Source: Paracoccaceae bacterium
GTDB taxonomy: Bacteria > Pseudomonadota > Alphaproteobacteria > Rhodobacterales > Rhodobacteraceae
NCBI GenBank assembly: GCA_018607905.1
Contig: JABBAP010000039.1
Span: 1-64,000, forward strand
Reading direction: 5' to 3'
Length of the DNA stretch: 64,000 bases
Shown here: positions 45,203 to 54,192 of the stretch, piece after piece
Layout: each line of letters begins with the position of its first letter
Position numbering within the stretch: the first letter of the stretch is position 1
Program-made: the position numbers and the translations under genes
Notes under the pieces: generated by a model
Databases searched by the model: none
What the model was told of the DNA's origin: nothing
What the model saw: only the letters and a program-made list of their open reading frames with translations

Positions 45203-46594
45203 CTATCTCCTGTTAAATTCGGGCGAGGCCAGCACAAGGGTCAAACCCTCCTCGCGCTGCTCCGCCCCTGCCACGGCAAATTTCAACGATTCGCCCGCCA
45301 ATTCGCGCAAGTTCGCGTCGACAAATTCGCGCGGATCACGATCACCGCCCAACTGGCGCGAAACCGCCAGCGCCCATTGCAAACGCGACGCGATCCCTTG
45401 CGCCGTGATCCACGCCTCGGCCTCCTCGGGCCAGCCATTTGGTCCGGGCGCACTGCGAAGGGGTTGCCCCATGCTCGCCAGCGGCAGGGTCAAGCCACGG
45501 CGCAATTGCCCCGTTGAAAATGCATCAAAATCAGCGCGTGAGATCCCGAGCGCACGCAGGCTCGCCACCATAAATTCGAACGGTTGTCGCGCCTTTTGCC
45601 CCAGATCAACCCAACTTGCAGGGTGATCCAGCATCGCGCCGTACACCGACGGTAAATCCCCATCGGTGTTGCGATAAACGCGGGTCAGTTCATCGACCAG
45701 CGCAGGGTCAGGATCGTCCGAAATGAAATGTACCACCAGCTTTGTGACAACGTGTTTGGCCGTATCGGGATGCAGCGCCAAATCACGCAAGAACCCTTCG
45801 ATATCGTCCAATCGCGCGGGGTTGCCGCCGTATTGTTTGCCCAAAATCGCCTCTGATCCCGGTTCGGCCCAGCGCGGCAAAAAATTTGCGCCATCTGGCC
45901 CAACCACTAACCCCGTCAGCAATTCCGCCGCTTGGCGCACATCGGTTTGGCTGTACGCGCCGCCAACGCCAAGCGTGTGCAATTCCATCACTTCACGGGC
46001 AAGGTTTTCGTTCAAACCCTTCACCTTACGCTTCTTTTTGTTGTTCTTCGCCGCAACTGAATTTGGCCCGATGGATCGCACTTGATCCAGAAACAGCAAC
46101 ATCGACGGATGCGTTGCCGCGGCCACCAACATATCCCCAAAAGAACGATTCACATTCGGTCGAATGGCCTCCTCTTGGTAACTGCCCCAGGCGGTTTGTT
46201 CCAATCTGCTTTTGGGCACGACCGTGAAATGATCGGCCCAGAAAAACACCAACCGTTCGCGAAATCCTTGGCCCGAATACATCGCGCGGCCAAACACCCG
46301 CTGCATATCGACAGCGCGCAAGGCGTTGCGCTCTTTGTTAGAGGCCCGCAACAACGGCTTTGCCTCCGCATCGCCCTTTTTGGCAGCGCGTTTATACTCC
46401 AAATACGTCCGCATCATCTGGGCCCGCTCGCCAAAGGACGGCCCGCGATACGTGGCAATCCCCGCATCGGCGTCCGTCGCTTGCGCCAACAGCATTTCCA
46501 CATCGCTGACTTCGGCCTCACCCTCGGCAAAACCATATCCAAATCGAAACGCCGCTTTTGTTGCAAAACTTTGCACGTTGCTCACCTCATGCAC
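45203..46594 (-). CDS. DUF1800 domain protein
   Basis: A 463-residue protein of the DUF1800 family, mostly helical: RLVFFWADHFTVVP is a conserved motif, GLNENLAREVMELHTLGVGGAYSQTDVRQAAELLTGL is diagnostic, and HPDTAKHVVTKLVVHFISDDPDPALVDEL follows. No clear signal peptide is visible. The start is uncertain: only GTG codons are available (46594, 46585, 46576) and the ATG nearby is out of frame. It is upstream of and coupled to the DUF1501 gene. Confidence 0.88.
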   Translation of the reverse strand: MHEVSNVQSFATKAAFRFGYGFAEGEAEVSDVEMLLAQATDADAGIATYRGPSFGERAQMMRTYLEYKRAAKKGDAEAKPLLRASNKERNALRAVDMQRVFGRAMYSGQGFRERLVFFWADHFTVVPKSRLEQTAWGSYQEEAIRPNVNRSFGDMLVAAATHPSMLLFLDQVRSIGPNSVAAKNNKKKRKVKGLNENLAREVMELHTLGVGGAYSQTDVRQAAELLTGLVVGPDGANFLPRWAEPGSEAILGKQYGGNPARLDDIEGFLRDLALHPDTAKHVVTKLVVHFISDDPDPALVDELTRVYRNTDGDLPSVYGAMLDHPASWVDLGQKARQPFEFMVASLRALGISRADFDAFSTGQLRRGLTLPLASMGQPLRSAPGPNGWPEEAEAWITAQGIASRLQWALAVSRQLGGDRDPREFVDANLRELAGESLKFAVAGAEQREEGLTLVLASPEFNRR

Positions 46595-46697
46595 ACTTTT
46601 CCGTTAACTTAGTTTGATACGGTCCAATCGCAAAGCTCCGCCGTTGCCAAGCCACAGAATTTTCGGCAATCTATCGCCAACTTCAAAAGGAAACGAC

Positions 46698-47303
46698 ATG
46701 GAACTGTTTTACGCCAAAGGCACCGTCGCCCAAGCCGCCCTGATTGCATTGCACGAGGCCGACATCCCCTTCACCGCCACGCGCATGGATTTTTCCCAAA
46801 ACGCGCAGCGCACCCCAGATTTCCTTGCGCGCAATCCCAAAGGCCGCGTTCCGACCCTGATTACAGACCACGGCGTGTTGACCGAAACGCCCGCAATGCT
46901 GCCCTATATCGCGGGGCTGAATCCTGCCGCGAACCTATTGCCAACAGATCCCTATCAGCTTGCTAAAATGAACGAACTCACCAGCTACCTCGCCTCCACT
47001 GCGCACGTAAATCACGCCCACCGTATGCGCGGCGCACGCTGGGCAGATGAACAATCCAGCTTTGAGGACATGCAGCGCAAAGTGCCTCAAAACATGCGTG
47101 ACACCTACAATTACCTTGAAACCGAGGTGTTTCGCGGGCCTTGGGCTATGGGCGAACAATACACGGTTGCAGACGCCTATCTGTTCACCGTTGGCTGCTG
47201 GCTAGAAGGCGACAGCGTCGACATAAACGAGTTTCCAGCAATCGCCGCGCACGCAGCTGCGATGCGCAAACGCCCTGCCGTGATCGCAGCGCTCGCTTAC
47301 TGA
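46698..47303 (+). CDS. Glutathione S-transferase family protein
   Basis: A 201-residue GST. MELFYAKGTVAQAALIALHEADIPF is the thioredoxin-like start, GRVPTLITDHGVLTETPAML holds the cis-Pro and the TE/ET glutathione contact, and the helical domain ends GEQYTVADAYLFTVGCWLEG with the N-capping box Asp. It resembles beta-class bacterial GSTs. AAAAGGAAACGAC precedes the start. It is divergent from the DUF1800 gene and overlaps the convergent GH25 gene by 7 bp. Confidence 0.9.
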   Translation: MELFYAKGTVAQAALIALHEADIPFTATRMDFSQNAQRTPDFLARNPKGRVPTLITDHGVLTETPAMLPYIAGLNPAANLLPTDPYQLAKMNELTSYLASTAHVNHAHRMRGARWADEQSSFEDMQRKVPQNMRDTYNYLETEVFRGPWAMGEQYTVADAYLFTVGCWLEGDSVDINEFPAIAAHAAAMRKRPAVIAALAY

Positions 47304-48103
47304 ACGCCGTTTCGCCTTAACCACGCCTGCCACTGGTCAACAGACCCGTGGAACACGTTCAGATCAATATCGCCCGGCGCACCCGGAACCCGTCCCGTGC
47401 CTGAATATTGCCAAAAACCCCACCGTTCACCCGGATAAATCTTGGACGGGTGATCCGCCACAGATCGCAGCCAAAACGTATATCCGTTGATCCGCCCCAG
47501 ATCATTTTCGTGGTAAAAATCCACGGTGGTGTAAATGATCGGCGTCTTGCCGTAATGCGCCTTCACGATCCGCAAAAACTGCCGCATCGAGGCCCGCACC
47601 GTACTAGCCTCGGGGCGTAATTTGCATGTGGGCGAGGTGTGATTCCACTCGATATCCAACACTGGTGGCAGCGCGCCATTATCCTTTGGAACATTGCGAA
47701 TGTACCACGCGGCCTGCTCGCGCGCGTTGCGGCAAAAGTAATAGAAATGATAGGCACCACGCGGTAAACCAGCCTGCGCCGCACCGCGCCAATGGGTTCG
47801 AAATTCTGGATCAATATGATCCCCGCCCTCGGTTGCTTTGATAAATGCAAACGATATCTGATTGGCCCGCATCTTGGGCCAATCAAGCCCCAACTGATAC
47901 CGCGATACATCCACACCGTGCACGCCGTATTGCCACGGTTTCGCGCTTGGCCAATCCACGGGATCACTGTCTGCAAACTTTGGATTACCGCCGACAATAT
48001 CGGGGCTTGGCTGATTAACCTGCGTCTTAGGAACTGATTGCTGCCTCCCGCCGCCACAAGACACCAATCCAATAACCATCACTAGAAAAACAAAATACCG
48101 CAT
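47297..48103 (-). CDS. GH25 lysozyme-like lipoprotein
   Basis: A 268-residue precursor with signal and lipobox MRYFVFLVMVIGLVSCGGG, followed by a GH25 (Chalaropsis-type muramidase) domain: YGVHGVDVSRYQLGLDWPKM, SFAFIKATEGGDHIDPEF, GAYHFYYFCRN, VLDIEWNHTSPTC with the catalytic Asp/Glu pair, and FWQYSGTGRVPGAPGDIDLNVFHGS. It probably cuts peptidoglycan glycan strands while anchored in a membrane. The ATG at 48103 has GAGG upstream. Confidence 0.9.
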   Translation of the reverse strand: MRYFVFLVMVIGLVSCGGGRQQSVPKTQVNQPSPDIVGGNPKFADSDPVDWPSAKPWQYGVHGVDVSRYQLGLDWPKMRANQISFAFIKATEGGDHIDPEFRTHWRGAAQAGLPRGAYHFYYFCRNAREQAAWYIRNVPKDNGALPPVLDIEWNHTSPTCKLRPEASTVRASMRQFLRIVKAHYGKTPIIYTTVDFYHENDLGRINGYTFWLRSVADHPSKIYPGERWGFWQYSGTGRVPGAPGDIDLNVFHGSVDQWQAWLRRNGVQ

Positions 48104-48208
48104 CAATACTGCCTCAAATCTTTTGCTATCAATTCACCACACGTGCCCAAAACGCCAGCCACAATTCCACTGGCGCTTAATCGGTCACAAATCCGCCGAC
48201 GGGCAACT

Positions 48209-50515
48209 TCACGGCTCGTCGGGAATGGGCCCAGGTGGCACCGCTGGCCCCTGCGCTGCTTCTTGCGCCGCACCCGCCGCCGCTTTGCGTTGTTCATCTG
48301 TCAAATGCTCCCCGCCCGCGATTTCCACCTTCACGTTACGTTCGGCCATCTGAATGCCATTGGCATCAAAGATATCGCGTACCTTCTGATAGGCATCGCG
48401 GCGCACCAACCACTGCTCGCCCGGCTTGGTCATGAATTTCACGCCCACAACCATGTTGAACTCCTCCATCCGCCGCACCCCTTGGGATTTCAGCGTGCTC
48501 AGAATACCAGAACCGTAGTGTTCGTTGGCCTGCAATTCCGCGCCAACTTTCTTCACCAACTTTTTCACCAACTGCAAATCCGTATCAAACGGCACGCGGA
48601 ATTCCAGCTTCATGATGACCCAATCACGCGAATGGTTGGTCAGGGATTTCAGCTCGCCATACGGGACCGTATGCACCTTACCACGGTGATGACGAATGCG
48701 CATGGATCGCACCGAAATGCTCTCAACCGAGCCCATCAAATCGCCCACCTCGATGTATTCCCCCAACCGAAACGCATCATCAATCAGGAAGAAAATCCCA
48801 GCAACAATATCGCGCACCAAGGATTGCGTGCCAAAGCCAATCGCGATCCCCATGATCCCGGCACCCGCCAAAATCGGCGCAATATTCACGCCAGCCGAAC
48901 TCAGCACGCTCAGGCTCACCATGATCAACAGCGCCACCATCAAAATGGTGCGCAACAGCGGCAGCAACGTGAACATCCGCGCCTCTGGCCCAGGGGCTTG
49001 GCCATCCACGGGTGGTTCGTAATCCGCAACCCGTTTGTCGATCACAGTCTTGGCCCAAGTCCAGACCAGATCAGCCAGCAACAGCGCCACGATGCTGTCG
49101 ATCAACACCTCCAACGCGCGCCCAACGAAACTGCGATCTGCGGACAGATCAAAAATATTCACGCCCCACGATATCGCCAGCAAAAACACCGCGCCCATCG
49201 CCAAAACAAACCGCGCACCGCGCTGCACAATCGGGCGCGTCGTGGCGTATGGGTCGGCAAATTCGGGCGCAACAGGTTCTGGCTCGCCTTCTAAAACCTC
49301 GCCAGCGGCTTCCTCTGCGATAAACGCATCTAGCTCTGTTTGGGCCGCAGCTGCATGTTGATCGTGCAAGGCCGCCGTCGATTGATCAAAGAAATGATCA
49401 ATCCAAGCAGTCATCAATTTCAAACTTGGCACCGCCAGCCCAAGAATCAGAATCGCCGACATAATTGCGAACAATCCAACCAGCCACGTCACAAACACAA
49501 GACCCACCAGCCCGATCAAATAGCTGCGCCAAAACCGCAGGCTGCGCGCCCCTAAATCGTCTTCGCACAATTGGGGTACCTGTCGAAACGCGATCCAAAT
49601 ACAGGCCCAAGTGATCAAAACAACCACCAGCGCCAGCGCCACAGTTTGCGCCAAAGCAACCGCGCTCAGGCTGCCGCCCATATCCATATCCGCCATCCCG
49701 ACAACACGGCTGAGCATAAACGACAGCGCCAATCCAAGCAGGACAGCAAACGCCAGAACGCGCGCAATCCCATGCAAATGGCGTGCAACAGGCGTGCCGT
49801 AAGGAACCAATCGCAGCTCTTGCGCATTGGGCGCCTGAAAGAACAACGAAACGGTCATGACGATGCGAAACAGCAGAACCATCACCAGAAAATCCAAAAC
49901 CAAGGCTTCAACCAGCGGGTGCCAATCAAAACTTTTGAACGCACCAATACTGCCCACCGCAAAAATACCAAGGCCGCCAAAAATGATCCCAGCCCGTAAA
50001 AACGCGCCCGTCAGCTTTTCCATCGGCGCATCTTTTGGGGCCAATTCCAAACGCAACAGCGGGTACTGCATGAACTGGCGATACAGCCATTCCAACCCCA
50101 GCCCGATCAGCAGAAACGTCAAAATATAGCTCAGCGAGCGCACTTTTTGCGAGGTCGACAATTCACTGTCCCACACCTCGGACATCACCATCGGCATGCG
50201 GGGCACAATATTCCACGCCAGCACAAGCGATCGCGCCCGCTCCGCAATGCGCGACAGACGTGCATCAATTTCTTCGCGCAAACTCAACGTCGGCCCGGTT
50301 TCGACAACACCGTCCTCAGAAACACTGTCTTTCAGCCATTCCTGAACGCTCGGATCGCCCAAAAGCCGCAAAAACTCTTTCACGTCATTTGGCGAAGGCG
50401 CAGGGATCACCGCCTCCTCTGCTCCGCCAGAATTCGGGATCATTTGCGCCATCACCGGCGCGGTGAATCCAATCAAAAAGATCGAAACTAAAACTGTGCG
50501 TAAAATCCCGATCAT
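48209..50515 (-). CDS. Large MscS-type mechanosensitive channel
   Basis: A 768-residue inner-membrane protein. It has a signal peptide (GILRTVLVSIFLIGFTAPVMAQ), a periplasmic helical region (about 35-110), many membrane segments, and the MscS core near residues 560-720: ILAGAGIMGIAIGFGTQSLVRDIVAGIFFLIDDAFRLGEYIEVGDLMGSV is the pore helix and beta-domain entry. A variable Ala/Pro-rich tail ends the protein. MscS channels release solutes on osmotic downshock. Its start overlaps the upstream cytochrome b/ferredoxin gene stop by 4 bases (ATGA). Confidence 0.9.
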   Translation of the reverse strand: MIGILRTVLVSIFLIGFTAPVMAQMIPNSGGAEEAVIPAPSPNDVKEFLRLLGDPSVQEWLKDSVSEDGVVETGPTLSLREEIDARLSRIAERARSLVLAWNIVPRMPMVMSEVWDSELSTSQKVRSLSYILTFLLIGLGLEWLYRQFMQYPLLRLELAPKDAPMEKLTGAFLRAGIIFGGLGIFAVGSIGAFKSFDWHPLVEALVLDFLVMVLLFRIVMTVSLFFQAPNAQELRLVPYGTPVARHLHGIARVLAFAVLLGLALSFMLSRVVGMADMDMGGSLSAVALAQTVALALVVVLITWACIWIAFRQVPQLCEDDLGARSLRFWRSYLIGLVGLVFVTWLVGLFAIMSAILILGLAVPSLKLMTAWIDHFFDQSTAALHDQHAAAAQTELDAFIAEEAAGEVLEGEPEPVAPEFADPYATTRPIVQRGARFVLAMGAVFLLAISWGVNIFDLSADRSFVGRALEVLIDSIVALLLADLVWTWAKTVIDKRVADYEPPVDGQAPGPEARMFTLLPLLRTILMVALLIMVSLSVLSSAGVNIAPILAGAGIMGIAIGFGTQSLVRDIVAGIFFLIDDAFRLGEYIEVGDLMGSVESISVRSMRIRHHRGKVHTVPYGELKSLTNHSRDWVIMKLEFRVPFDTDLQLVKKLVKKVGAELQANEHYGSGILSTLKSQGVRRMEEFNMVVGVKFMTKPGEQWLVRRDAYQKVRDIFDANGIQMAERNVKVEIAGGEHLTDEQRKAAAGAAQEAAQGPAVPPGPIPDEP

Positions 50516-51669
50516 GATGCACCTACTGGGTCAGTGGCATCCGATTTTGTCTTGCTGTAATCCAAATCCGAATAATCAGGCTCAATTACGCGCTGCACCT
50601 CTAACGCACCGTCATTTGGCACCATCTGGCAGGCCAGCCGCTCATCTGGTTCCGCTTTCCAACGCGCCAAGGTTTGCGCTTCCATCTCGGATGGCGGCGG
50701 CAGTGTTTCACCCCCCTTGAGAACCCGAACACGGCACGTACCGCACCGCCCACGCCCACGACAAATATTTGCGTGCGGCAGGCTGTTTTCATGCACCATT
50801 TCCAGCAGGGTCAGGCCCGTGTCAGCCTCAAACGCGGTCGGCAATCGCCCAGAATAGGTGACCTGCACTCGCCCACTGCGCCGTCGATACAACCGCAACC
50901 AACGGGCCGCCAAAACCAACCCAATCAGCCCCAGTGAAACCCGCGTCGCAACCTTTGGACGGTACTTGGCCTGTTCCAGAATCTCAGGGATGCGTTCGGG
51001 GTCAACAGTCGGGCCAAACTCGTTTGGGTCATTCTCCATGACATAGCCCAAACCGCCCTCTTCAACCGAAATAATCTGACGACCGCCCTCAACGTATCCC
51101 AGCATCGCCAAAATTGGCAGGGCCACCACAAACGGATAGAAAAACTTCATGATCCGCGCAGAACCGTCACGCGCTTGCAGCCAAGAATACACCCCAATTG
51201 CGCCGTGGATCCACGCGACCACCAGCATCAAAATCTGCTGCAATCCGTTAAACGGCGACACGATCCAAAACTGCCCCAACAGCAGGTAATACGTCGGCTC
51301 CAGCCCCAATTCCTTTATGGCCATCACGCCGAAAACATGCGTACCCAGCAACGGAATGATCAACATGCCGGCAATCATCTGCGCCATGTCATAGGCAGGA
51401 ATGCGCAGCGTGTTGCGCCAATACAGCGACACCAACGCGACAATAAAATGGATAACCAGAGACACTTGCAGCAGGTATTTCAGGACGGCGCTCGACCAAA
51501 CGCCACTGAGCGCCCAACGCCAGTCTTCCATCAACTGCACCGAATGCAGCCCAAGCGACAGGTTTGCCAAATGCATCGTGATAAACACAAACATGATCAT
51601 CCCCGTGATGATCATCGCTTTCAGACGGAGTTTCGCGCCCCAAGGGCTGGCGGTGGCTGTGTCAGGCAT
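50512..51669 (-). CDS. Membrane cytochrome b-like domain fused to a [2Fe-2S] ferredoxin domain
   Basis: A 385-residue protein. Residues 18-195 carry five to six membrane segments resembling the succinate dehydrogenase/fumarate reductase cytochrome b subunit, with His 33, 74, 111 and 155 in four separate segments, suited to bind two b hemes. A membrane-proximal segment lies near 244-262, then residues 266-365 form a plant-type ferredoxin with Cys 303, 309, 312 and 347 (C-x5-C-x2-C...C). This layout matches the N-terminus of CyaC-like adenylate cyclases, but no cyclase domain follows. It overlaps the MscS gene by ATGA. AGGGAAAGCCAGC precedes the chosen ATG. Confidence 0.85.
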   Translation of the reverse strand: MPDTATASPWGAKLRLKAMIITGMIMFVFITMHLANLSLGLHSVQLMEDWRWALSGVWSSAVLKYLLQVSLVIHFIVALVSLYWRNTLRIPAYDMAQMIAGMLIIPLLGTHVFGVMAIKELGLEPTYYLLLGQFWIVSPFNGLQQILMLVVAWIHGAIGVYSWLQARDGSARIMKFFYPFVVALPILAMLGYVEGGRQIISVEEGGLGYVMENDPNEFGPTVDPERIPEILEQAKYRPKVATRVSLGLIGLVLAARWLRLYRRRSGRVQVTYSGRLPTAFEADTGLTLLEMVHENSLPHANICRGRGRCGTCRVRVLKGGETLPPPSEMEAQTLARWKAEPDERLACQMVPNDGALEVQRVIEPDYSDLDYSKTKSDATDPVGAS

Positions 51670-51763
51670 GCTGGCTTTCCCTGTTCGCGACCCCATCATT
51701 TGCGCGGAGCCTGCGTTTGGAAAAACCTTTTACGGTTGCGGCCAAAAGGTCAAGGCAGCGGCC

Positions 51764-52531
51764 CTAGCCTTTGTGCAACTTTGCCGCCCGTCGCAGCCCG
51801 TTTGCCAGCATCACCACGTCAATCGCCACACAGGCGAAATTCACGCCCCAACCGATGAATTTCTCTGCCAAAACGGGATCAGGGCACATAATTCCCGCCG
51901 CTTTGCCCGCTGCGCGAATGCGTTTCACCGCGTCTTCCATCACGGCCTGAACTTCGGGCGCTTGGTCATTGCCCAGATACCCCATATCCGCCGCCAAATC
52001 CGCAGGCCCGATGAACACCGCATCCACGCCATCGACGGCCAAAATATCATCCAGATTATCAATGCCGCGTTGTGCTTCGACCTGCACGATTAAGCACATC
52101 TGATCATTTGCCGTGGTCGTGTAATCCGCAATTCCGGACCACTGCGAAGCCCGCGCAAGTGCGGATCCAACACCGCGAATACCCTCTGGCGCGTACAGCA
52201 TCGCCCGCGACATTTCTGCCGCCTGCGCCCCCGTTTCCACCATTGGCACCATAATCGTCTGCGCACCCGCATCCAAAACCTGCTTGATGAACCAGTCTTC
52301 GCCCTTTGGCACCCGCACAATCACCGATGACGGCGACGCGCTCAACGCGCCAATCTGCTTTGAAATCTCGGTCGTGCCGTTCGGGGCATGTTCCCCGTCA
52401 ACCAACACCCAATCAAAGCCCGCCGTGCCCGCAACCTCTGCCGCGTACCCATCGACCAGACCCAACCAAGCGCCTGTCTGTAATTCCCCGTTCGCCAAGG
52501 CTTTTTTCAACTTATTCACTGGTGCGCCCAT
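51764..52531 (-). CDS. HpcH/HpaI aldolase family protein
   Basis: A 255-residue class II aldolase of the HpaI type, which cleaves 4-hydroxy-2-oxoheptanedioate to pyruvate and succinate semialdehyde. FDWVLVDGEHAPNG, TIMVPMVETGAQAAEMSRAMLYAPEGIRGVGSALARAS, CLIVQVEAQRGIDNLDDILAVDGVDAVFIGPADLAADMGY (metal ligands Glu and Asp) are present. It follows an HpaH-type hydratase after 9 bp in an apparent FAH-hydratase-aldolase operon, which supports the HpaI role over other 2-oxo-3-deoxy acid aldolases. Confidence 0.9.
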   Translation of the reverse strand: MGAPVNKLKKALANGELQTGAWLGLVDGYAAEVAGTAGFDWVLVDGEHAPNGTTEISKQIGALSASPSSVIVRVPKGEDWFIKQVLDAGAQTIMVPMVETGAQAAEMSRAMLYAPEGIRGVGSALARASQWSGIADYTTTANDQMCLIVQVEAQRGIDNLDDILAVDGVDAVFIGPADLAADMGYLGNDQAPEVQAVMEDAVKRIRAAGKAAGIMCPDPVLAEKFIGWGVNFACVAIDVVMLANGLRRAAKLHKG

Positions 52532-52540
52532 GACGACCTC

Positions 52541-53341
52541 CTATTCAAAAGTGATATCCACACGGCCAAATTCACCGTAATCCGCTGCAAAATCCGATCC
52601 CGCAGGAGCCTCGATCGGGCGAATAAAACTGCCAGATAAAACCACATCGCCCTTGCTCAATCCTTGGCCATATTCTGCCAAACGCTGCACCAGCCAAACC
52701 ATCCCCATCACGGGATCGTTCAACACACCAGCGCCCAAACCTGTTTCCTCAACCGTTCCGCTGCGCGACACAATCGCCCCGACCCAGCGCAAATCAAACG
52801 CATCGGGGCTGTGCTTTTTGTCGCCCAAAACAATGCCCGCATTCGCCGCATTATCCGCAATCGTATCAAACACTTTGCGCGTTGTACCACTGGCAGGATC
52901 AACCCGCAAAATCCGCGTGTCGAGGATTTCAAGCGCGGGCGCAACCCAATCCGTTGCCGCCAAAACCGCCTCGCGCGTTACATCCGCACCAGACAAATCT
53001 TCGCCCATGATAAACGCAATCTCTGCCTCGACCCGTGGCTCAATAAACCGACCATTGGGAACAACCCCACCGTGATCGAAAAACATATCGTCAAACAGGA
53101 TGCCGCTGTCAGGAATATCAATGCCCAGCGCCATCTGCATGGCCCGACTGGTCAACCCAATCTTCCAGCCCTTGCGCACCGCACCGCCCGCTTCCTTGGC
53201 CGCAACAAACGCATCTTGAATGGCATAGGCATCGGCCATTGTAATGTCCGAATGCGCCACCGAAATCACGCCCATCTGCGTGTTCGTCTGCTCCGCCTCA
53301 ACCAACTGCGCTGCAATCGCTGTAATTTCTTCAGGTGTCAT
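52541..53341 (-). CDS. 2-oxo-hept-4-ene-1,7-dioate hydratase-like protein
   Basis: A 266-residue member of the FAH-fold hydratase group (HpaH/MhpD/XylJ) that adds water to a 2-hydroxydienoate. VRKGWKIGLTSRAMQMALGIDIPDSGILFDDMFF and FIEPRVEAEIAFIMGEDLSG carry metal-binding Glu residues, and LVQRLAEYGQGLSKGDVVLSGSFIRPI is the C-terminal signature. Its ATG overlaps the FAH gene stop by ATGA, and the aldolase follows. The product would feed HpaI. Confidence 0.9.
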   Translation of the reverse strand: MTPEEITAIAAQLVEAEQTNTQMGVISVAHSDITMADAYAIQDAFVAAKEAGGAVRKGWKIGLTSRAMQMALGIDIPDSGILFDDMFFDHGGVVPNGRFIEPRVEAEIAFIMGEDLSGADVTREAVLAATDWVAPALEILDTRILRVDPASGTTRKVFDTIADNAANAGIVLGDKKHSPDAFDLRWVGAIVSRSGTVEETGLGAGVLNDPVMGMVWLVQRLAEYGQGLSKGDVVLSGSFIRPIEAPAGSDFAADYGEFGRVDITFE

Positions 53342-54192
53342 TCGTCCACAACTCCATTGCGCAACACGCCCACGCCTTCAACTTCTACTTCTACCACATC
53401 GCCGGGTTTCAGGAAAATCGGCGGATCAAACCGCGCACCTGCCCCCGTCGGCGTACCCGTGATGATCATGTCGCCCGGAACCAGCGTCGTAAAGGTTGAG
53501 ATATAGGCGATTTCATCCGCGTGACTGAAAATCATCCGACTGCTGCGATCCGATTGGCGCACTTCGCCGTTCACCCGCGTTTCCAACTTGATATCCAACA
53601 GTTGGCTCGGGTCTTTGAACGGCACAATCCACGGCCCAATCGCCCCTGATCCATCCCAGTTTTTGCCCTGCGTGACGTTAAATTTCGCATGGCGCACCCA
53701 GTCGCGAATGGTGCCCTCGTTACAAATCGACAGCGCCGCAATATGATCGAGCGCGTCTTCTTGTTTGATATGCCGCCCGCCCTTGCCGATCACCACGACG
53801 ACCTCGCCCTCGTAATCCAATTGCACGGATGCCTTGGGCCGCGTCAGTGGCACATCATGCCCAACAAAGGACCGTGCAAATCGCGGGAACAAAGACATGA
53901 ATTTTGGCGCCTCTTTGCCGTCTTTGTATTCTGCATTTCGCTCAGGGAAGTTCACCCCGACACAGATAATTTTTTCTGGGCGCGGAATTGGGATCTCAAA
54001 CACAAACGACCCGCTCGCATGCGTCACCGCTTTGCCATTTGCCGCCGCGTCCAAAGTATCGAGCCCATCATCCGCAATCACTTCGCGCAATGTCGGCCAC
54101 TGCGGAAAATGATCGGACAGGGCAATCATCCCACCGTCCGTTACCGCGCCGTAAAATGTTTGGTCGTCGGCTGAATAAGTTGCAAATCGCAT
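53338..54192 (-). CDS. Fumarylacetoacetate hydrolase family protein
   Basis: A 284-residue FAH-family enzyme. IICVGVNFPERNAEYKDGKEAP, VQLDYEGEVVVVIGKGGRHI (metal-binding Glu and Asp), GAIGPWIVPFKD and LVPGDMIITGTPTGAGARFDPPIFLKPGDVVEVEVEGVG are all typical. In the homoprotocatechuate pathway such a protein (HpaG-like) acts as isomerase/decarboxylase before the hydratase; other family members are C-C hydrolases or acylpyruvases. Operon position favours the first. GAGGATTCCCG precedes the start. The upstream gap contains repeat array B. Confidence 0.88.
   Translation of the reverse strand: MRFATYSADDQTFYGAVTDGGMIALSDHFPQWPTLREVIADDGLDTLDAAANGKAVTHASGSFVFEIPIPRPEKIICVGVNFPERNAEYKDGKEAPKFMSLFPRFARSFVGHDVPLTRPKASVQLDYEGEVVVVIGKGGRHIKQEDALDHIAALSICNEGTIRDWVRHAKFNVTQGKNWDGSGAIGPWIVPFKDPSQLLDIKLETRVNGEVRQSDRSSRMIFSHADEIAYISTFTTLVPGDMIITGTPTGAGARFDPPIFLKPGDVVEVEVEGVGVLRNGVVDE

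Noticed and set aside
48143-49294. 383-codon plus-strand frame opposite the MscS gene
   Set aside because: His/Gln/Arg-rich shadow; the minus-strand channel gene is unambiguous.
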